DNA of 64,000 bases from positions 124,001 to 188,000 of the forward strand of contig NZ_KB908076.1 in the NCBI RefSeq assembly GCF_000382345.1, given 5' to 3'. This stretch comes from Massilia niastensis DSM 21313. GTDB taxonomy: Bacteria; Pseudomonadota; Gammaproteobacteria; Burkholderiales; Burkholderiaceae_D. Below, piece after piece: positions 19,585 through 28,841 of this stretch (position 1 is its first letter; every line of letters starts with the position of its first letter). The position numbers and the translations under genes are program-made. Below the pieces are notes generated by a model that was given only the letters and a program-made list of their open reading frames with translations, had not been told where the DNA came from and did no database searches.

Positions 19585-20901
19585 ATGAATGAGTCGAGGC
19601 CCGCATCGATGTCGTCCTTCTGGATGCCGTTTACGAACAACCGCGATTTCAAGGCCGACCCGCGGCTGCTGGTGTCGGCCGAAGGCATGTATTACAAGGA
19701 CGTCGACGGCAAGCGGGTGCTCGACGGCACCGCCGGCCTGTGGTGCGTGCCCTGCGGGCACGCGCAGCCGAAGATCGTCGAGGCCATCGGCCGCATGGCC
19801 GGCCAGCTCGACTTCGCGCCCACTTTCCAGATGGGCCACCCGGCCGCGTTCGACCTGGCCGAGCAGCTGATGGACTACACGAACCACAAGTTCGGCCACG
19901 TGTTCTATACCAACTCGGGTTCGGAGGCGGTCGACACCGCCCTCAAGATCGCGCTGGCCTACCACAAGGCGCGCGGGGAGGGCAGCCGCACCCGCCTGAT
20001 CGGCCGCGAGCGCGGCTACCACGGCGTGGGCTTCGGCGGCCTGACGGTGGGCGGCATCGGCCCCAACCGCAAGCAGTTCGGCCCGCTGCTGCCCGGCGCC
20101 GACCACCTGCCGCACACGCACGACCTGCAGAAGAACGCGTTCTCGCGCGGCGAACCGGACTTCGGCGTCGAACTGGCCGACGAGCTGGAACGCCTGGTGG
20201 CGCTGCACGATGCCTCGACCATCGCCGCCGTCATCATCGAGCCGGTGGCCGGTTCGACCGGGGTGCTGGTGCCGCCCAAGGGCTACCTGAAGCGCCTGCG
20301 CGAGATCTGCGACAAATACGGCATTCTCTTGATCTTCGATGAAGTCATCACCGGCTTCGGACGCCTGGCCACGCCCTTCGCCGCCGACTATTTCGAGGTC
20401 GAGCCGGACATGATGACGACCGCCAAGGGCATCACCAACGGCGCCATCCCGATGGGCGCCGTGTTCAGCAAGCGCTTCATCCACGACGCCTTCATGGATG
20501 CGCCGGCGGGCATCGAGCTGTTCCACGGGTATACCTATTCGGGCCACCCGGTGGCCTGCGCGGCCGCCCTGGCCACGCTCGAGGTGTTCCGCGAACAGCG
20601 GATCCTCGAGAATGCGAAGAACATGCAGTCCTATTTCGAGGATGCGCTGCATTCGCTGCGCGGGCTGCCGCACGTGATCGACCTGCGCTCGATCGGCATC
20701 GTGGCCGGCATCGAGCTCGAATCCATTCCCGGCAAGCCCGGCGCGCGCGCCTACGGCGCCCTGAAGAAAGCCTTCGCCGACGGCATCCTGATCCGCACCA
20801 CGGGCGACATCATCGCGCTGTCGCCGCCGCTGATCCTGCAGCGCCAGCATGTGGACGAACTGTTCGGCAAGCTGGCGACCCTGCTGAAGAAGCTCGACTG
20901 A
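19585..20901 (+). CDS. Omega-amino acid:pyruvate aminotransferase (class III, PLP)
   Basis: 438 aa. Class III aminotransferase with the DFAPTFQMGHP and FYTNSGSEAVDTALKIAL motifs of beta-alanine:pyruvate transaminases, catalytic-site LIFDEVITGFGR, and the PLP Lys in MTTAKGITNGAIPMG. Such enzymes convert beta-alanine (end product of reductive uracil breakdown) to malonate semialdehyde. GAGGAGAG precedes the ATG at 19585. It is followed by a PreT-like gene and an NCS1 transporter, which fits pyrimidine catabolism. Confidence 0.9.
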   Translation: MNESRPASMSSFWMPFTNNRDFKADPRLLVSAEGMYYKDVDGKRVLDGTAGLWCVPCGHAQPKIVEAIGRMAGQLDFAPTFQMGHPAAFDLAEQLMDYTNHKFGHVFYTNSGSEAVDTALKIALAYHKARGEGSRTRLIGRERGYHGVGFGGLTVGGIGPNRKQFGPLLPGADHLPHTHDLQKNAFSRGEPDFGVELADELERLVALHDASTIAAVIIEPVAGSTGVLVPPKGYLKRLREICDKYGILLIFDEVITGFGRLATPFAADYFEVEPDMMTTAKGITNGAIPMGAVFSKRFIHDAFMDAPAGIELFHGYTYSGHPVACAAALATLEVFREQRILENAKNMQSYFEDALHSLRGLPHVIDLRSIGIVAGIELESIPGKPGARAYGALKKAFADGILIRTTGDIIALSPPLILQRQHVDELFGKLATLLKKLD

Positions 20902-20975
20902 CCGGCATGGGCGTTACCCCCATCATCCATTGCAAGGCCACCTGGACCTCATTCCCATAACAACAAGAGAGGCAT

Positions 20976-21962
20976 ATGTTCCAGTCAGAAGAACAGCCTG
21001 CCGCGCCGGCATGCCGGCCGCACCCATTCCCGCGCCATGCGGCGCCGCCCACCGGCAAGCAGGTCGCCGTCATCGGCGCGGGACCGGCCGGGATGGCCTG
21101 TGCGCACCGCCTGGCCATGCTCGGCAATGGCGTCACCGTGTTCGAGGCCCGTTCCCGGGAGCGCATGCAGGCCGCGCCCGCACTGGAGGGAGAGGGCGCC
21201 CGCGAGCAGCTCGCCGCCCTGCTGGCGGCCGGACGGATCCGCATCGAGCATGGCAGCAAGCTGGGCTTGAACCTCGAGCTGGCCGAGCTGCACCTGTCGC
21301 ATGACGCCGTGTTCGTCGCCGTCGGCCTGGCCGCGGGCCGCGTGCTGGGCCTGACCGGGGACGAGGCCCCCGGCCTGCGCGACGCCGGCAGGCGGGTGAC
21401 CGCGGTCTGCCACCCCGAGGACCTGGGCGCGCTGGCGGCGCCGCAGCGCGCGATCGTGATCGGCGCGGCGCGCGGCGCGGTCGACACGGCGGCGCGCCTG
21501 AAGCGGCTCGGCGCGCAGGACGTCACCCTGGTCTACCGGCATGGCCTGGAAGCGGATGGCTACGAGTTCGAGACCGCGCGCGCCAGCTTCGTGCGCATCC
21601 GCACCTGGGCCTGGCCGCTCGAGGTCTTGCGCGACGAGCGCGGCCTGGTCGCAGCGGTGCGCTTCGAGCAGACCCGCATGCAGGATGGCCGCCTGGTCAA
21701 CACCGGCGGCTTCACCGAGATCGCCACCCATGCCGTCCTGAAGGCCGTGGGACGGGCGGGCGAGGGCGCCTGCGAGGCGGACGACAGCGTCCGGCGCATC
21801 TCGCGCGAGGGCGACCGCATCCGGGTCGACCCGTGTTTCCGCACCGCGCTGCCGGGCGTCTATGCCGGCGGCGACTGTGTCGCACCGGGCCAGGAAGCGC
21901 CCCAGGCGCTGCGCCACGGGCGGCTGGCGGCGCAGGCGATCCACGCCGACCTGCAGTCATAA
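20976..21962 (+). CDS. PreT-like flavoprotein lacking the N-terminal iron-sulfur domain
   Basis: 328 aa, against over 400 for dihydropyrimidine dehydrogenase subunit PreT/PydX. The FAD Rossmann motif VAVIGAGPAGMACAHRL lies near residues 29-46 and a typical C-terminal AGGDCV segment near 300. Missing are the N-terminal cysteine-rich [4Fe-4S] region and the GG-x(4)-GIP-type motif after the FAD site. The second nucleotide motif, normally GxGxxA-like, reads VIGAARGAVDTA. No partner PreA gene follows. It may be a decaying or repurposed enzyme. The frame is intact and an AAGAGAGG site precedes the ATG. Confidence 0.7.
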   Translation: MFQSEEQPAAPACRPHPFPRHAAPPTGKQVAVIGAGPAGMACAHRLAMLGNGVTVFEARSRERMQAAPALEGEGAREQLAALLAAGRIRIEHGSKLGLNLELAELHLSHDAVFVAVGLAAGRVLGLTGDEAPGLRDAGRRVTAVCHPEDLGALAAPQRAIVIGAARGAVDTAARLKRLGAQDVTLVYRHGLEADGYEFETARASFVRIRTWAWPLEVLRDERGLVAAVRFEQTRMQDGRLVNTGGFTEIATHAVLKAVGRAGEGACEADDSVRRISREGDRIRVDPCFRTALPGVYAGGDCVAPGQEAPQALRHGRLAAQAIHADLQS

Positions 21963-22050
21963 AAAAAAGCAAACGGATGGGGAGACGTCCGGCAGCGCAG
22001 GTAGGTTTGCGCTACACTCGCGCGCTACGAACGAATGGAGAACCCGCCCC

Positions 22051-23505
22051 GTGAGCACCACCCCCGCATCCCATACCGACCTCTGGAACGACGACCTCGC
22101 CCCGACCGACGCCGCCCAGCGCACCTGGCGCTGGTATCACTTTGCCGCGCTGTGGGTCGGCATGGTGATGTGCATTCCCGCCTACACGCTGTCGGCCAGC
22201 CTGATCGAGGCCGGCATGTCGGGCTGGCAGGCGGTGTTCACCGTGTTCCTGGCCAACGCCATCGTGCTGGTGCCGATGCTCCTGATCGGCCATGCCGGCA
22301 CCAAGTACGGGATTCCCTATGCGGTGCTGGCCCGTACCTCGTTCGGCACCACCGGCGCCAAGCTGCCGGCGCTGATGCGCGCCATCGTCGCCTGCGGCTG
22401 GTACGGCATCCAGACCTGGTTCGGCGGCAGCATGATCCATACGCTGCTGGGCGTGATGAACGGCGCACCGATCGGCGGGGCGCCGATCGCGGCGCTGGGC
22501 ATCAACCTCGCCCAGCTGCTGTGCTTCCTGGTGTTCTGGGCGATCCAGCTGTACTTCGTGGTGCACGGCATGGAATCGATCCGCAAGCTCGAGACCTGGA
22601 CCGCGCCGCTGAAGATCGCGATCTGCTTCGTGCTGCTGTGGTGGGTGCATGACAAGGCCGGCGGCTTCGGCCCGCTGCTCGACCAGCCTTCGCAGTTCGC
22701 CCCGGGCGGCAAGAAGGAAGGGCAGTTCTGGACCGCGTTCTGGCCGTCGCTGACGGCGATGATCGGCTTCTGGGCCACCCTGGCGCTGAACATCCCCGAC
22801 TTCACGCGCTTCGCGAAATCGCAGCGCGACCAGGTGGTGGGGCAGAGCGTCGGCCTGCCGCTGCCGATGGGACTGCTGGCCGCGCTGGCGGTGATCGTCA
22901 CCTCGGCCACCGTGGTCCTGTACGGGAAGGCGCTGTGGGACCCGGTCGACCTGGCCGCGCGCATGACCGGGATCGCGGTGCTGGTGGCGCTGATCGTGCT
23001 CCTGATCGACACCGTGAGCGTGAACCTGGCCGCCAACCTGGTGGGGCCGGCCTATGACTTCTCGGCGCTGGCGCCAAGGCAGATCAGCTACCGCACCGGC
23101 GGCTACATCACCGCCGGCCTGGCGCTGGTCATGATGCCCTGGAAGATCCTGGAAACCACCCATAACTACATCTTCACCTGGCTGGTCGGCTACTCGGCGC
23201 TGCTCGGGCCGATCGCCGGCGTGCTGGTGGTCGACTACTACCTGGTGCGCAAGACCCGCCTCGACGTCGCGCAGATGTACGTCCACGACGGCATCTACTC
23301 GTACGGGAACGGCTGGAACACGGCGGCCCTGGTCGCCTTCGCGCTGGGGGTGCTGCCGAATATCCCGGGCTTCCTGAACGCGGCCTTCCCGGCTTCCTTC
23401 CCCGATGTCGGCGAAGGCTTCAAGACCATCTACACCTACGCCTGGTTCGTCGGCGTCGCGATCGCCGCGCTGGTGTACGGCCTCATGATGCGCCGCCGGG
23501 GTTGA
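22051..23505 (+). CDS. NCS1 nucleobase:cation symporter
   Basis: 484 aa with GTG start at 22051. About 12 hydrophobic segments. NCS1 hallmarks: N-terminal DLWNDDLAPTDAAQRTWRWYHF, WYGIQTWFGG in the substrate region, NIPDFTRFAKSQRDQ, and DYYLVRKTRLDVAQMY near the C-terminus. NCS1 carriers import uracil, allantoin, hydantoin or cytosine with a cation at the inner membrane. Context with a transaminase and PreT-like gene favours a pyrimidine or hydantoin. Confidence 0.92.
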   Translation: MSTTPASHTDLWNDDLAPTDAAQRTWRWYHFAALWVGMVMCIPAYTLSASLIEAGMSGWQAVFTVFLANAIVLVPMLLIGHAGTKYGIPYAVLARTSFGTTGAKLPALMRAIVACGWYGIQTWFGGSMIHTLLGVMNGAPIGGAPIAALGINLAQLLCFLVFWAIQLYFVVHGMESIRKLETWTAPLKIAICFVLLWWVHDKAGGFGPLLDQPSQFAPGGKKEGQFWTAFWPSLTAMIGFWATLALNIPDFTRFAKSQRDQVVGQSVGLPLPMGLLAALAVIVTSATVVLYGKALWDPVDLAARMTGIAVLVALIVLLIDTVSVNLAANLVGPAYDFSALAPRQISYRTGGYITAGLALVMMPWKILETTHNYIFTWLVGYSALLGPIAGVLVVDYYLVRKTRLDVAQMYVHDGIYSYGNGWNTAALVAFALGVLPNIPGFLNAAFPASFPDVGEGFKTIYTYAWFVGVAIAALVYGLMMRRRG

Positions 23506-23507
23506 AC

Positions 23508-24170
23508 ATGGCATCGAACCGCTTCCGCACCGCGCCCAGGTCCATGGCCGCCGCCATCCTGCTGCTGAGCGCGGCCGCCACCGCCGGCGCCCACGACCAC
23601 AGCTACGGCGCGCACGGCATGGTGCTGTTCGGCGACCGCGACGGACTGTATGCCTCGCACCTGCCGCTGTTCAAGGCGCCGCACGACCGCCAGGTGGTGC
23701 TGCAGCTGCGCCTCGCCGATCCGCGCCTGGACCGGGAGCTGCGCGCGCGCATGCAGGGCGCGACCGCGCTCTGGACCATCGATCCGGAGCGCTTCGAGCT
23801 GTCGCGCCTCGACCCGGCCAGCGCCTCGCCCCTGCGCGCATTCAAGGCCGACATCGTCGAAGGCCATTTCGAGCGCGGCGGCCGGCAGCGCCATGCGCAG
23901 GCGCAGTTCGTGGTCGAGAAGGTGGTCTACCACTGGCGCCTCGATCCCGGCCTGCGGGTGGCCACCACGTCGCGCTACCTGCCGGTCGGGAAGTACCTGG
24001 TGAAGAAGCTGGACAGCCGTCCGGACTTCGACCACATCGTGAAGCTGGCGCAGCCGCTGAAGGAAGCGCTGACGATCGAGCGGCCGGACCTGTCGAATCC
24101 CGAGGCGGCGCTGGGCCAGCGGGCGCCGGTGGTCGGCACCGTGTATTTCGAGACCGGCGACCTGGAATAA
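23508..24170 (+). CDS. Predicted periplasmic protein, unknown function
   Basis: 220 aa. Signal peptide: basic start, hydrophobic SMAAAILLLSAAATAGA, then a His-rich mature start (HDHSYGAHG). The rest is a mixed beta-rich domain without a family I recognise; a QFVVEKVVYHWRLDP strand and a KYLVKKLDSRPDFDH segment stand out. It starts two bases after the NCS1 stop. ATG at 23508 is preferred to the TTG at 23502. The His-rich start might bind metal, which is speculative. Confidence 0.65.
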   Translation: MASNRFRTAPRSMAAAILLLSAAATAGAHDHSYGAHGMVLFGDRDGLYASHLPLFKAPHDRQVVLQLRLADPRLDRELRARMQGATALWTIDPERFELSRLDPASASPLRAFKADIVEGHFERGGRQRHAQAQFVVEKVVYHWRLDPGLRVATTSRYLPVGKYLVKKLDSRPDFDHIVKLAQPLKEALTIERPDLSNPEAALGQRAPVVGTVYFETGDLE

Positions 24171-24177
24171 GGGGCGC

Positions 24178-26640
24178 TCAATCGGCCGGCGCCGCGGCCG
24201 CAACGGGCGCTGCGCCGGCTGCGCCGTTCGCCCGCTGCTCCACTTCCAGCGCCGCCTTTTCGTTGTCCATGCCGCGGTACACGGCGGCCAGGTCGCGGGC
24301 GGTCTCGATCGTTTGATGATGCGCCGGCTGGAGCTGGACGCGCATGTCGAGCGCCTGGCGCAGCAGGTCGCCCGCTTGTGCATGCCGCCCCAGCTGCCGC
24401 AGGGCGAGGCCTTGCAGGTGCAGGACCTCGGCCAGCTGCCAGCCCGGGCGGCCGGGCGCGTCGGCCTGCATGATCGCGATGGCGCGTTCGAGCACGGCCC
24501 TTGCCTGTCCATGGCGGCCGGTGGCAAGGTAAAGTCTTGCCAGGCTCTTCAGGCTGATCGATACCTCCTTGTGTCGCCGGCCGAGGACTTGCTCGCGCAT
24601 GCGCAGCGAGCGCGACAGCAGGTCTTCCGCCTCCCGGTATTTCCCGGCCTTCGTCAGCAGCACGCCCAGGTTGTTCCAGCTGGTGGCAAGGGCATGCCCG
24701 GGTTTGCCGCCACTGTGCTTCTCGCGTATGGCCAGCGCCCTGCGGAAGCCTTGTTCCGCCAGGGCGAGCTGTCCCCGCTCCATGTGGTTATAGGCCAGGT
24801 TGCCCAAGGGGCCTGCGAGGGACGCGTCGGCCTGGCCGAAGCGCGCCTCCAGCGCAGCAATGGACTGCAGGAAGAGTGGTTCGGCCTGCGCATAGTTGCC
24901 CTGGAAATACAGCAGCTGTGCCAGGGATCCGCGTGCGCGCGCCGTTTTCGGATCGTCGCGTCCGAGCGCCTTCTCCAGGATGTCCAGGGCCAGCCGCTTG
25001 TCATGCAAGGCCTGGTCGAAGCGGTCGCGCATGAAGTGGATGGTGCCGAGCATGCCGTAGCTGGAAGCGGCCTGTGCCGATTCCGGTCCGTGCACTGCCA
25101 GGTGCAGAGCCAGGTTGCGCTGGAATATCGGCTCGGCGAGTTCCGGGCGCTCGCTTTCCACATACAGGTAGCCCATCTCCTCGAGGTTTTCCGCCACCAT
25201 GGCAGGCGGCGCATTGCCCAGCTTGTCCAGCAAGGCCATCTGGTCCTTCAGGTAGCGTTCGGCGGCATCGAATTCGCGCCGCTCGCGGTAGGCGCTGCCG
25301 ACCCTCCCCAGTGCCAGGATGAAGTACAGGTCGCGGCTCGCCACGGCGGATGCGGCCTGCGCCGCCGCACGCCGGATGATGGGTTCGGCATCCGCGGCGT
25401 GGCCATGTTCGACCAGCAGGGCGGCGGATTCCAGGATGGCCCCGGCATTGCCGGCGGCGATTTCCTGCTCGACCAGGGCCTGGACCCTGGCCGGATTGCG
25501 TGGAAGGCCCCGGCCTTCGACGTGCATCCGGATCAGGTAACTCGTCGCCGGAGCGAAGCCGGCCCCGCTGGCTTGCCGGAACAGCTGCGCGGCCCTGGCG
25601 TCGTCGCGCGCGACGCCCGTACCTTGCTCCAGGCACCGCGCCAGCAAAAACTGACCGTGTGAATCGCCACTCTCGGCCGCGCGCGTGAACAGCGCGATGG
25701 CGGCGGGCAGGTCGACCGGCCGTCCCGCACCGCTCAGGTGCATCCGGCCCAGCTGGACCATGGACCGGGCGTCGCCGATCTCGACGCCCTTGCTCAGCAG
25801 GCGGTACGCCTCGACATAATCCTGGGGCACGCCTTGCCCGTCGAGGTACATGATTCCCAGCAGGTTGATCGAATCGACCTGCCCATCCTCGACGCCAAGC
25901 CGGAGCAGGCGCAGGGCTTCCTCGCTGTCCGGTTCGCCACCATGGCCGTTCGCATAAAGACGGCTGAGCCGGAAGCGGGCATCGGCCTGGCCCAGCGCCG
26001 CCGCCTCACGGTACCAAAGTCGGGCACGCTGCAGGTCTTGCCTGACGCCGGTTCCCTTTTCATAGGCCCTGCCGAGATCGGCCATCGCATGGGGATTGCC
26101 CAGTTCGGCCGACTTCAGCATCAGTTCGTAGCCCTTCGCCGGGTCGGGCGCGACGCCGCGGCCTTGCAGGTACAGGAGGCCGAGATTGCGCACGCCATAG
26201 GAATTGTCCTGGTGCGCAGCCTTGGCGTACCACTGCAGCGCCTGTACCGGATCGCTGCGCTCGACGCTCAGGCCCACCTCGACCTGGGCATCCGCATGGC
26301 CCAGGTCGGCTGCTTCGCGCATCAGCTTGTCCGCGAGGGCAGGGTCGTGCGCGACGCCTGTGCACTGGCTGAGGCACAGTGCCAGGCCGTACATGCCCGA
26401 GGCGCTGCCTTTCCCGGCAGCCAGGCGGAACCAGTTGGCTGCCGCGGCATGATCCCGGACGACGCCATCGCCATCGTGAAAGCGCCAGGCGAGTTCGACC
26501 ATGGCGTCCGTATCGCCACCCTGGGCCGCCAGCTGTTGCGCCTGCACTGTTGCCGGCGACACCCTGGAAGGGACGGCGGCGCGCGCCGGACCAGCCAGGA
26601 CCAGGAACGACAGGACGAGGCAGGCGCGGCGGAAGCTCAT
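24178..26640 (-). CDS. Sel1-repeat and TPR protein, secreted
   Basis: 820 aa. N-terminal signal peptide (ACLVLSFLVLAGPARA). Residues 35-400 contain about ten Sel1-like repeats of roughly 36 residues (for example AMVELAWRFHDGDGV, GVRNLGLLYLQGRGV, SMVQLGRMHLSGAGR). Residues about 490-780 contain tetratricopeptide repeats of the kinesin light chain type (LGNLAYNHMERGQLALAEQGF, SWNNLGVLLTKAGKYREAE). A Pro/Ala tail ends it. Solenoid scaffolds of this kind mediate protein contacts in the periplasm. Partner unknown. Confidence 0.82.
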   Translation of the reverse strand: MSFRRACLVLSFLVLAGPARAAVPSRVSPATVQAQQLAAQGGDTDAMVELAWRFHDGDGVVRDHAAAANWFRLAAGKGSASGMYGLALCLSQCTGVAHDPALADKLMREAADLGHADAQVEVGLSVERSDPVQALQWYAKAAHQDNSYGVRNLGLLYLQGRGVAPDPAKGYELMLKSAELGNPHAMADLGRAYEKGTGVRQDLQRARLWYREAAALGQADARFRLSRLYANGHGGEPDSEEALRLLRLGVEDGQVDSINLLGIMYLDGQGVPQDYVEAYRLLSKGVEIGDARSMVQLGRMHLSGAGRPVDLPAAIALFTRAAESGDSHGQFLLARCLEQGTGVARDDARAAQLFRQASGAGFAPATSYLIRMHVEGRGLPRNPARVQALVEQEIAAGNAGAILESAALLVEHGHAADAEPIIRRAAAQAASAVASRDLYFILALGRVGSAYRERREFDAAERYLKDQMALLDKLGNAPPAMVAENLEEMGYLYVESERPELAEPIFQRNLALHLAVHGPESAQAASSYGMLGTIHFMRDRFDQALHDKRLALDILEKALGRDDPKTARARGSLAQLLYFQGNYAQAEPLFLQSIAALEARFGQADASLAGPLGNLAYNHMERGQLALAEQGFRRALAIREKHSGGKPGHALATSWNNLGVLLTKAGKYREAEDLLSRSLRMREQVLGRRHKEVSISLKSLARLYLATGRHGQARAVLERAIAIMQADAPGRPGWQLAEVLHLQGLALRQLGRHAQAGDLLRQALDMRVQLQPAHHQTIETARDLAAVYRGMDNEKAALEVEQRANGAAGAAPVAAAAPAD

Positions 26641-27122
26641 GGTGAATGGCCGGTTGACGAGGTAAGGGCCAGTCTGCGATTTTGCGCAAATTTTGTCAAA
26701 TTAATAACATCCGGCAACGCACTGTCCAGCAGCGCAACAAGCCTCGAGCCTCCAGGCCGTCTCCGGAGGGGAGATCGTTGTAAGGGTGAGACGATCTCCG
26801 GCATTTGACGTATTTTTCTTTTGGTTTCCTACAATAAATAACTCTCCCAAAGTGTAGTTGTGTATAGTTGCCACGTAGGAATATTCCTACCTGGAAACCA
26901 ATAACAAGAAGTCACAACGCCCGGTTATCGACCGGCAGCCCTGGCCATCCACCTTCCGATCAATAAATCCAGGAAGCATCTTGCGCGCCTCATGCACCAG
27001 GCGGGCGTACGCGCCGACATCCAGTGTGTGGCTGATTCCCTGGATGGGCGGAGCACAAGAAGAAGCTTCGATGACGAAGTGCACGGTGCTTTACCATCCG
27101 AATTGAAGAACAAGGAATGTGA
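26641..27122. other. Intergenic region with inverted repeats, no convincing gene
   Basis: This 482-base gap separates the Sel1 gene from the chemoreceptor gene. It holds an inverted repeat GGAGATCGT / ACGATCTCC (26770-26778 and 26791-26799), a TTGACG at 26805-26810 followed after 19 bases by TACAAT (26830-26835), and the palindrome at 26871-26894. A 65-codon minus-strand frame at 26887-27084 has no recognisable domain or ribosome site and is not called. Confidence 0.5.
26871..26894. promoter_or_regulatory. 24-bp interrupted palindrome upstream of chemoreceptor gene
   Basis: GTAGGAATATTCCTAC at 26875-26890 is a perfect 16-bp palindrome. Flanking CCA (26871-26873) and TGG (26892-26894) extend the symmetry across one C/C mismatch. 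The AT-rich setting and symmetry suggest a dimeric regulator site controlling the chemoreceptor/EAL operon. The protein is unknown. Confidence 0.5.
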
Positions 27123-28835
27123 ATGTTTACAACTATGAGAGTGGGGACACGTCTTCTCGCGGGATTTCTGACGCTTGCCCTCTTCAGCGCGGTGGTCGGC
27201 ATCGTCGGCATGCGCGGCATGGGGGAGATCAACGACCAGGCCACCGACCTTTACGAAAAAGAGTTGCTCGGCGTTTCCTACATCAAGGAAGCGAACATTA
27301 ACCTCATCTACATCGGCCGTGCGCTCAGTAACATGCTGCTCGCTTCTTCCCAGCAGCAGCGGATGGCGTACACCGCCCAGATCGACAAGGCGCGGGCCGC
27401 GCTGCGCATGAATGCCGACAAGGCCAGGCCCCTGTTCCATACCGAGGCGGGCAAGAAGAAGTTTGCCGACTTCGAGCGCAAGATCGCGGAATACGATGTG
27501 CTCATCCCATCCCTCATGAAGCGCATGCAGACCCAGGAGATGCAGGAGGAATCCGAGGTCGTCCAATATTTCTTCGGCGATTTCCGCAAGTCGGTCAATA
27601 CCCTCGACGAGATGGTGGACGAACTGGTCACCATGAAGGAACAGGCGGCCCGGCAGGCCGATGAGGAAACCGGCGAAACCTATGCGCACAGCCTGTGGAT
27701 CATGATTGTCCTCGTTTCCGGCAGCGCCATCACCGGCATTGCGCTCGGCGTCCTCCTTACCCGCTCGATCACCCGTCCCCTGGGCAATGCGGTGCGCGTG
27801 GCGCAGTCCGTCGCCGCCGGCGACCTGACCAGCCGCATCGAGGTGAACGCGAGCGACGAAACCGGGCAGTTGCTGCTCGCCCTCAAGGAAATGAATGACA
27901 GCCTGGTGAATATCGTCGGCGAGGTGCGCAGCGGCACCGATACCATCGCCACGGCCTCGAGCGAGATTGCGACCGGCAACCTGGACCTGTCGTCGCGGAC
28001 CGAAGAGCAGGCTTCGTCGCTGGAGGAAACCGCCTCCTCGATGGAAGAGCTGGCATCGACGGTGAAGCAGAATGCGGACAATGCGCGCCAGGCCAACCAG
28101 CTGGCCGTCGCGGCGTCGGAGATCGCCATCAAGGGCGGGCAGGCGGTGTCCGAGGTCGTGGCGACCATGTCCTCGATCCACGATTCGTCCAGGAAGATCG
28201 TCGATATCATCGGCGTGATCGATGGCATCGCCTTCCAGACCAATATCCTGGCCCTGAACGCGGCCGTGGAAGCGGCGAGGGCGGGCGAGCAGGGCCGGGG
28301 ATTTGCCGTCGTCGCCAGCGAAGTGCGCAACCTGGCGCATCGCTCGGCCGCCGCGGCCAAGGAAATCAAGTCGCTGATCGGCGATTCGGTGGACAAGGTG
28401 GATACCGGCGCCAGGCAGGTCGGCCAGGCTGGCCAGACGATGCGGGAAGTCGTCGACAGCGTGCGCCGCGTCACCGACATCATGGGAGAGATCACGGCCG
28501 CCAGCCAGGAGCAGAGCGCCGGTATCGAACAGGTCAACCAGGCGGTCGCGCAAATGGACGAGGTGACGCAGCAGAATGCGGCCCTGGTGGAAGAGGCGGC
28601 GGCCGCCGCCGGTTCGCTCCAGGACCAGTCCGCGAAGCTTGCGCAAGTCGTCAGCGTGTTCAAGCTCGACCGCGTGCAGGCGTCTTCGGCGCAGCCCGCC
28701 GGTTCCAGGCGCCGGGGTTCCGACGCGACGGCGAGCCTTGCCCTGGCAAGGACGGTCGTGGAACGCGCGCGCGCGCCGGGTCGAGCGCGTGGCGCAAGCC
28801 CGGAGTCTGCGCCCAGCGAATGGGAGCAGTGCTGA
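27123..28835 (+). CDS. Methyl-accepting chemotaxis protein
   Basis: 570 aa. First membrane segment at about residues 11-31, a four-helix-bundle periplasmic sensor domain (4HB_MCP) to about 190, second membrane segment ([21 protein letters not shown]), HAMP domain, then the coiled-coil signalling domain. The hairpin tip [20 protein letters not shown] and [11 protein letters not shown] lies around residues 365-400. A variable tail lacks a clear CheR/CheB tether pentapeptide. Detects small molecules and controls CheA. Six bases before the next gene, so likely one operon. Confidence 0.95.
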   Translation: MFTTMRVGTRLLAGFLTLALFSAVVGIVGMRGMGEINDQATDLYEKELLGVSYIKEANINLIYIGRALSNMLLASSQQQRMAYTAQIDKARAALRMNADKARPLFHTEAGKKKFADFERKIAEYDVLIPSLMKRMQTQEMQEESEVVQYFFGDFRKSVNTLDEMVDELVTMKEQAARQADEETGETYAHSLWIMIVLVSGSAITGIALGVLLTRSITRPLGNAVRVAQSVAAGDLTSRIEVNASDETGQLLLALKEMNDSLVNIVGEVRSGTDTIATASSEIATGNLDLSSRTEEQASSLEETASSMEELASTVKQNADNARQANQLAVAASEIAIKGGQAVSEVVATMSSIHDSSRKIVDIIGVIDGIAFQTNILALNAAVEAARAGEQGRGFAVVASEVRNLAHRSAAAAKEIKSLIGDSVDKVDTGARQVGQAGQTMREVVDSVRRVTDIMGEITAASQEQSAGIEQVNQAVAQMDEVTQQNAALVEEAAAAAGSLQDQSAKLAQVVSVFKLDRVQASSAQPAGSRRRGSDATASLALARTVVERARAPGRARGASPESAPSEWEQC

Positions 28836-28841
28836 ACAAGG

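Noticed and set aside
26887-27084. 65-codon minus-strand ORF in the chemoreceptor upstream gap
   Set aside because: No ribosome site, no domain, and it overlaps the palindrome; kept only as a note.
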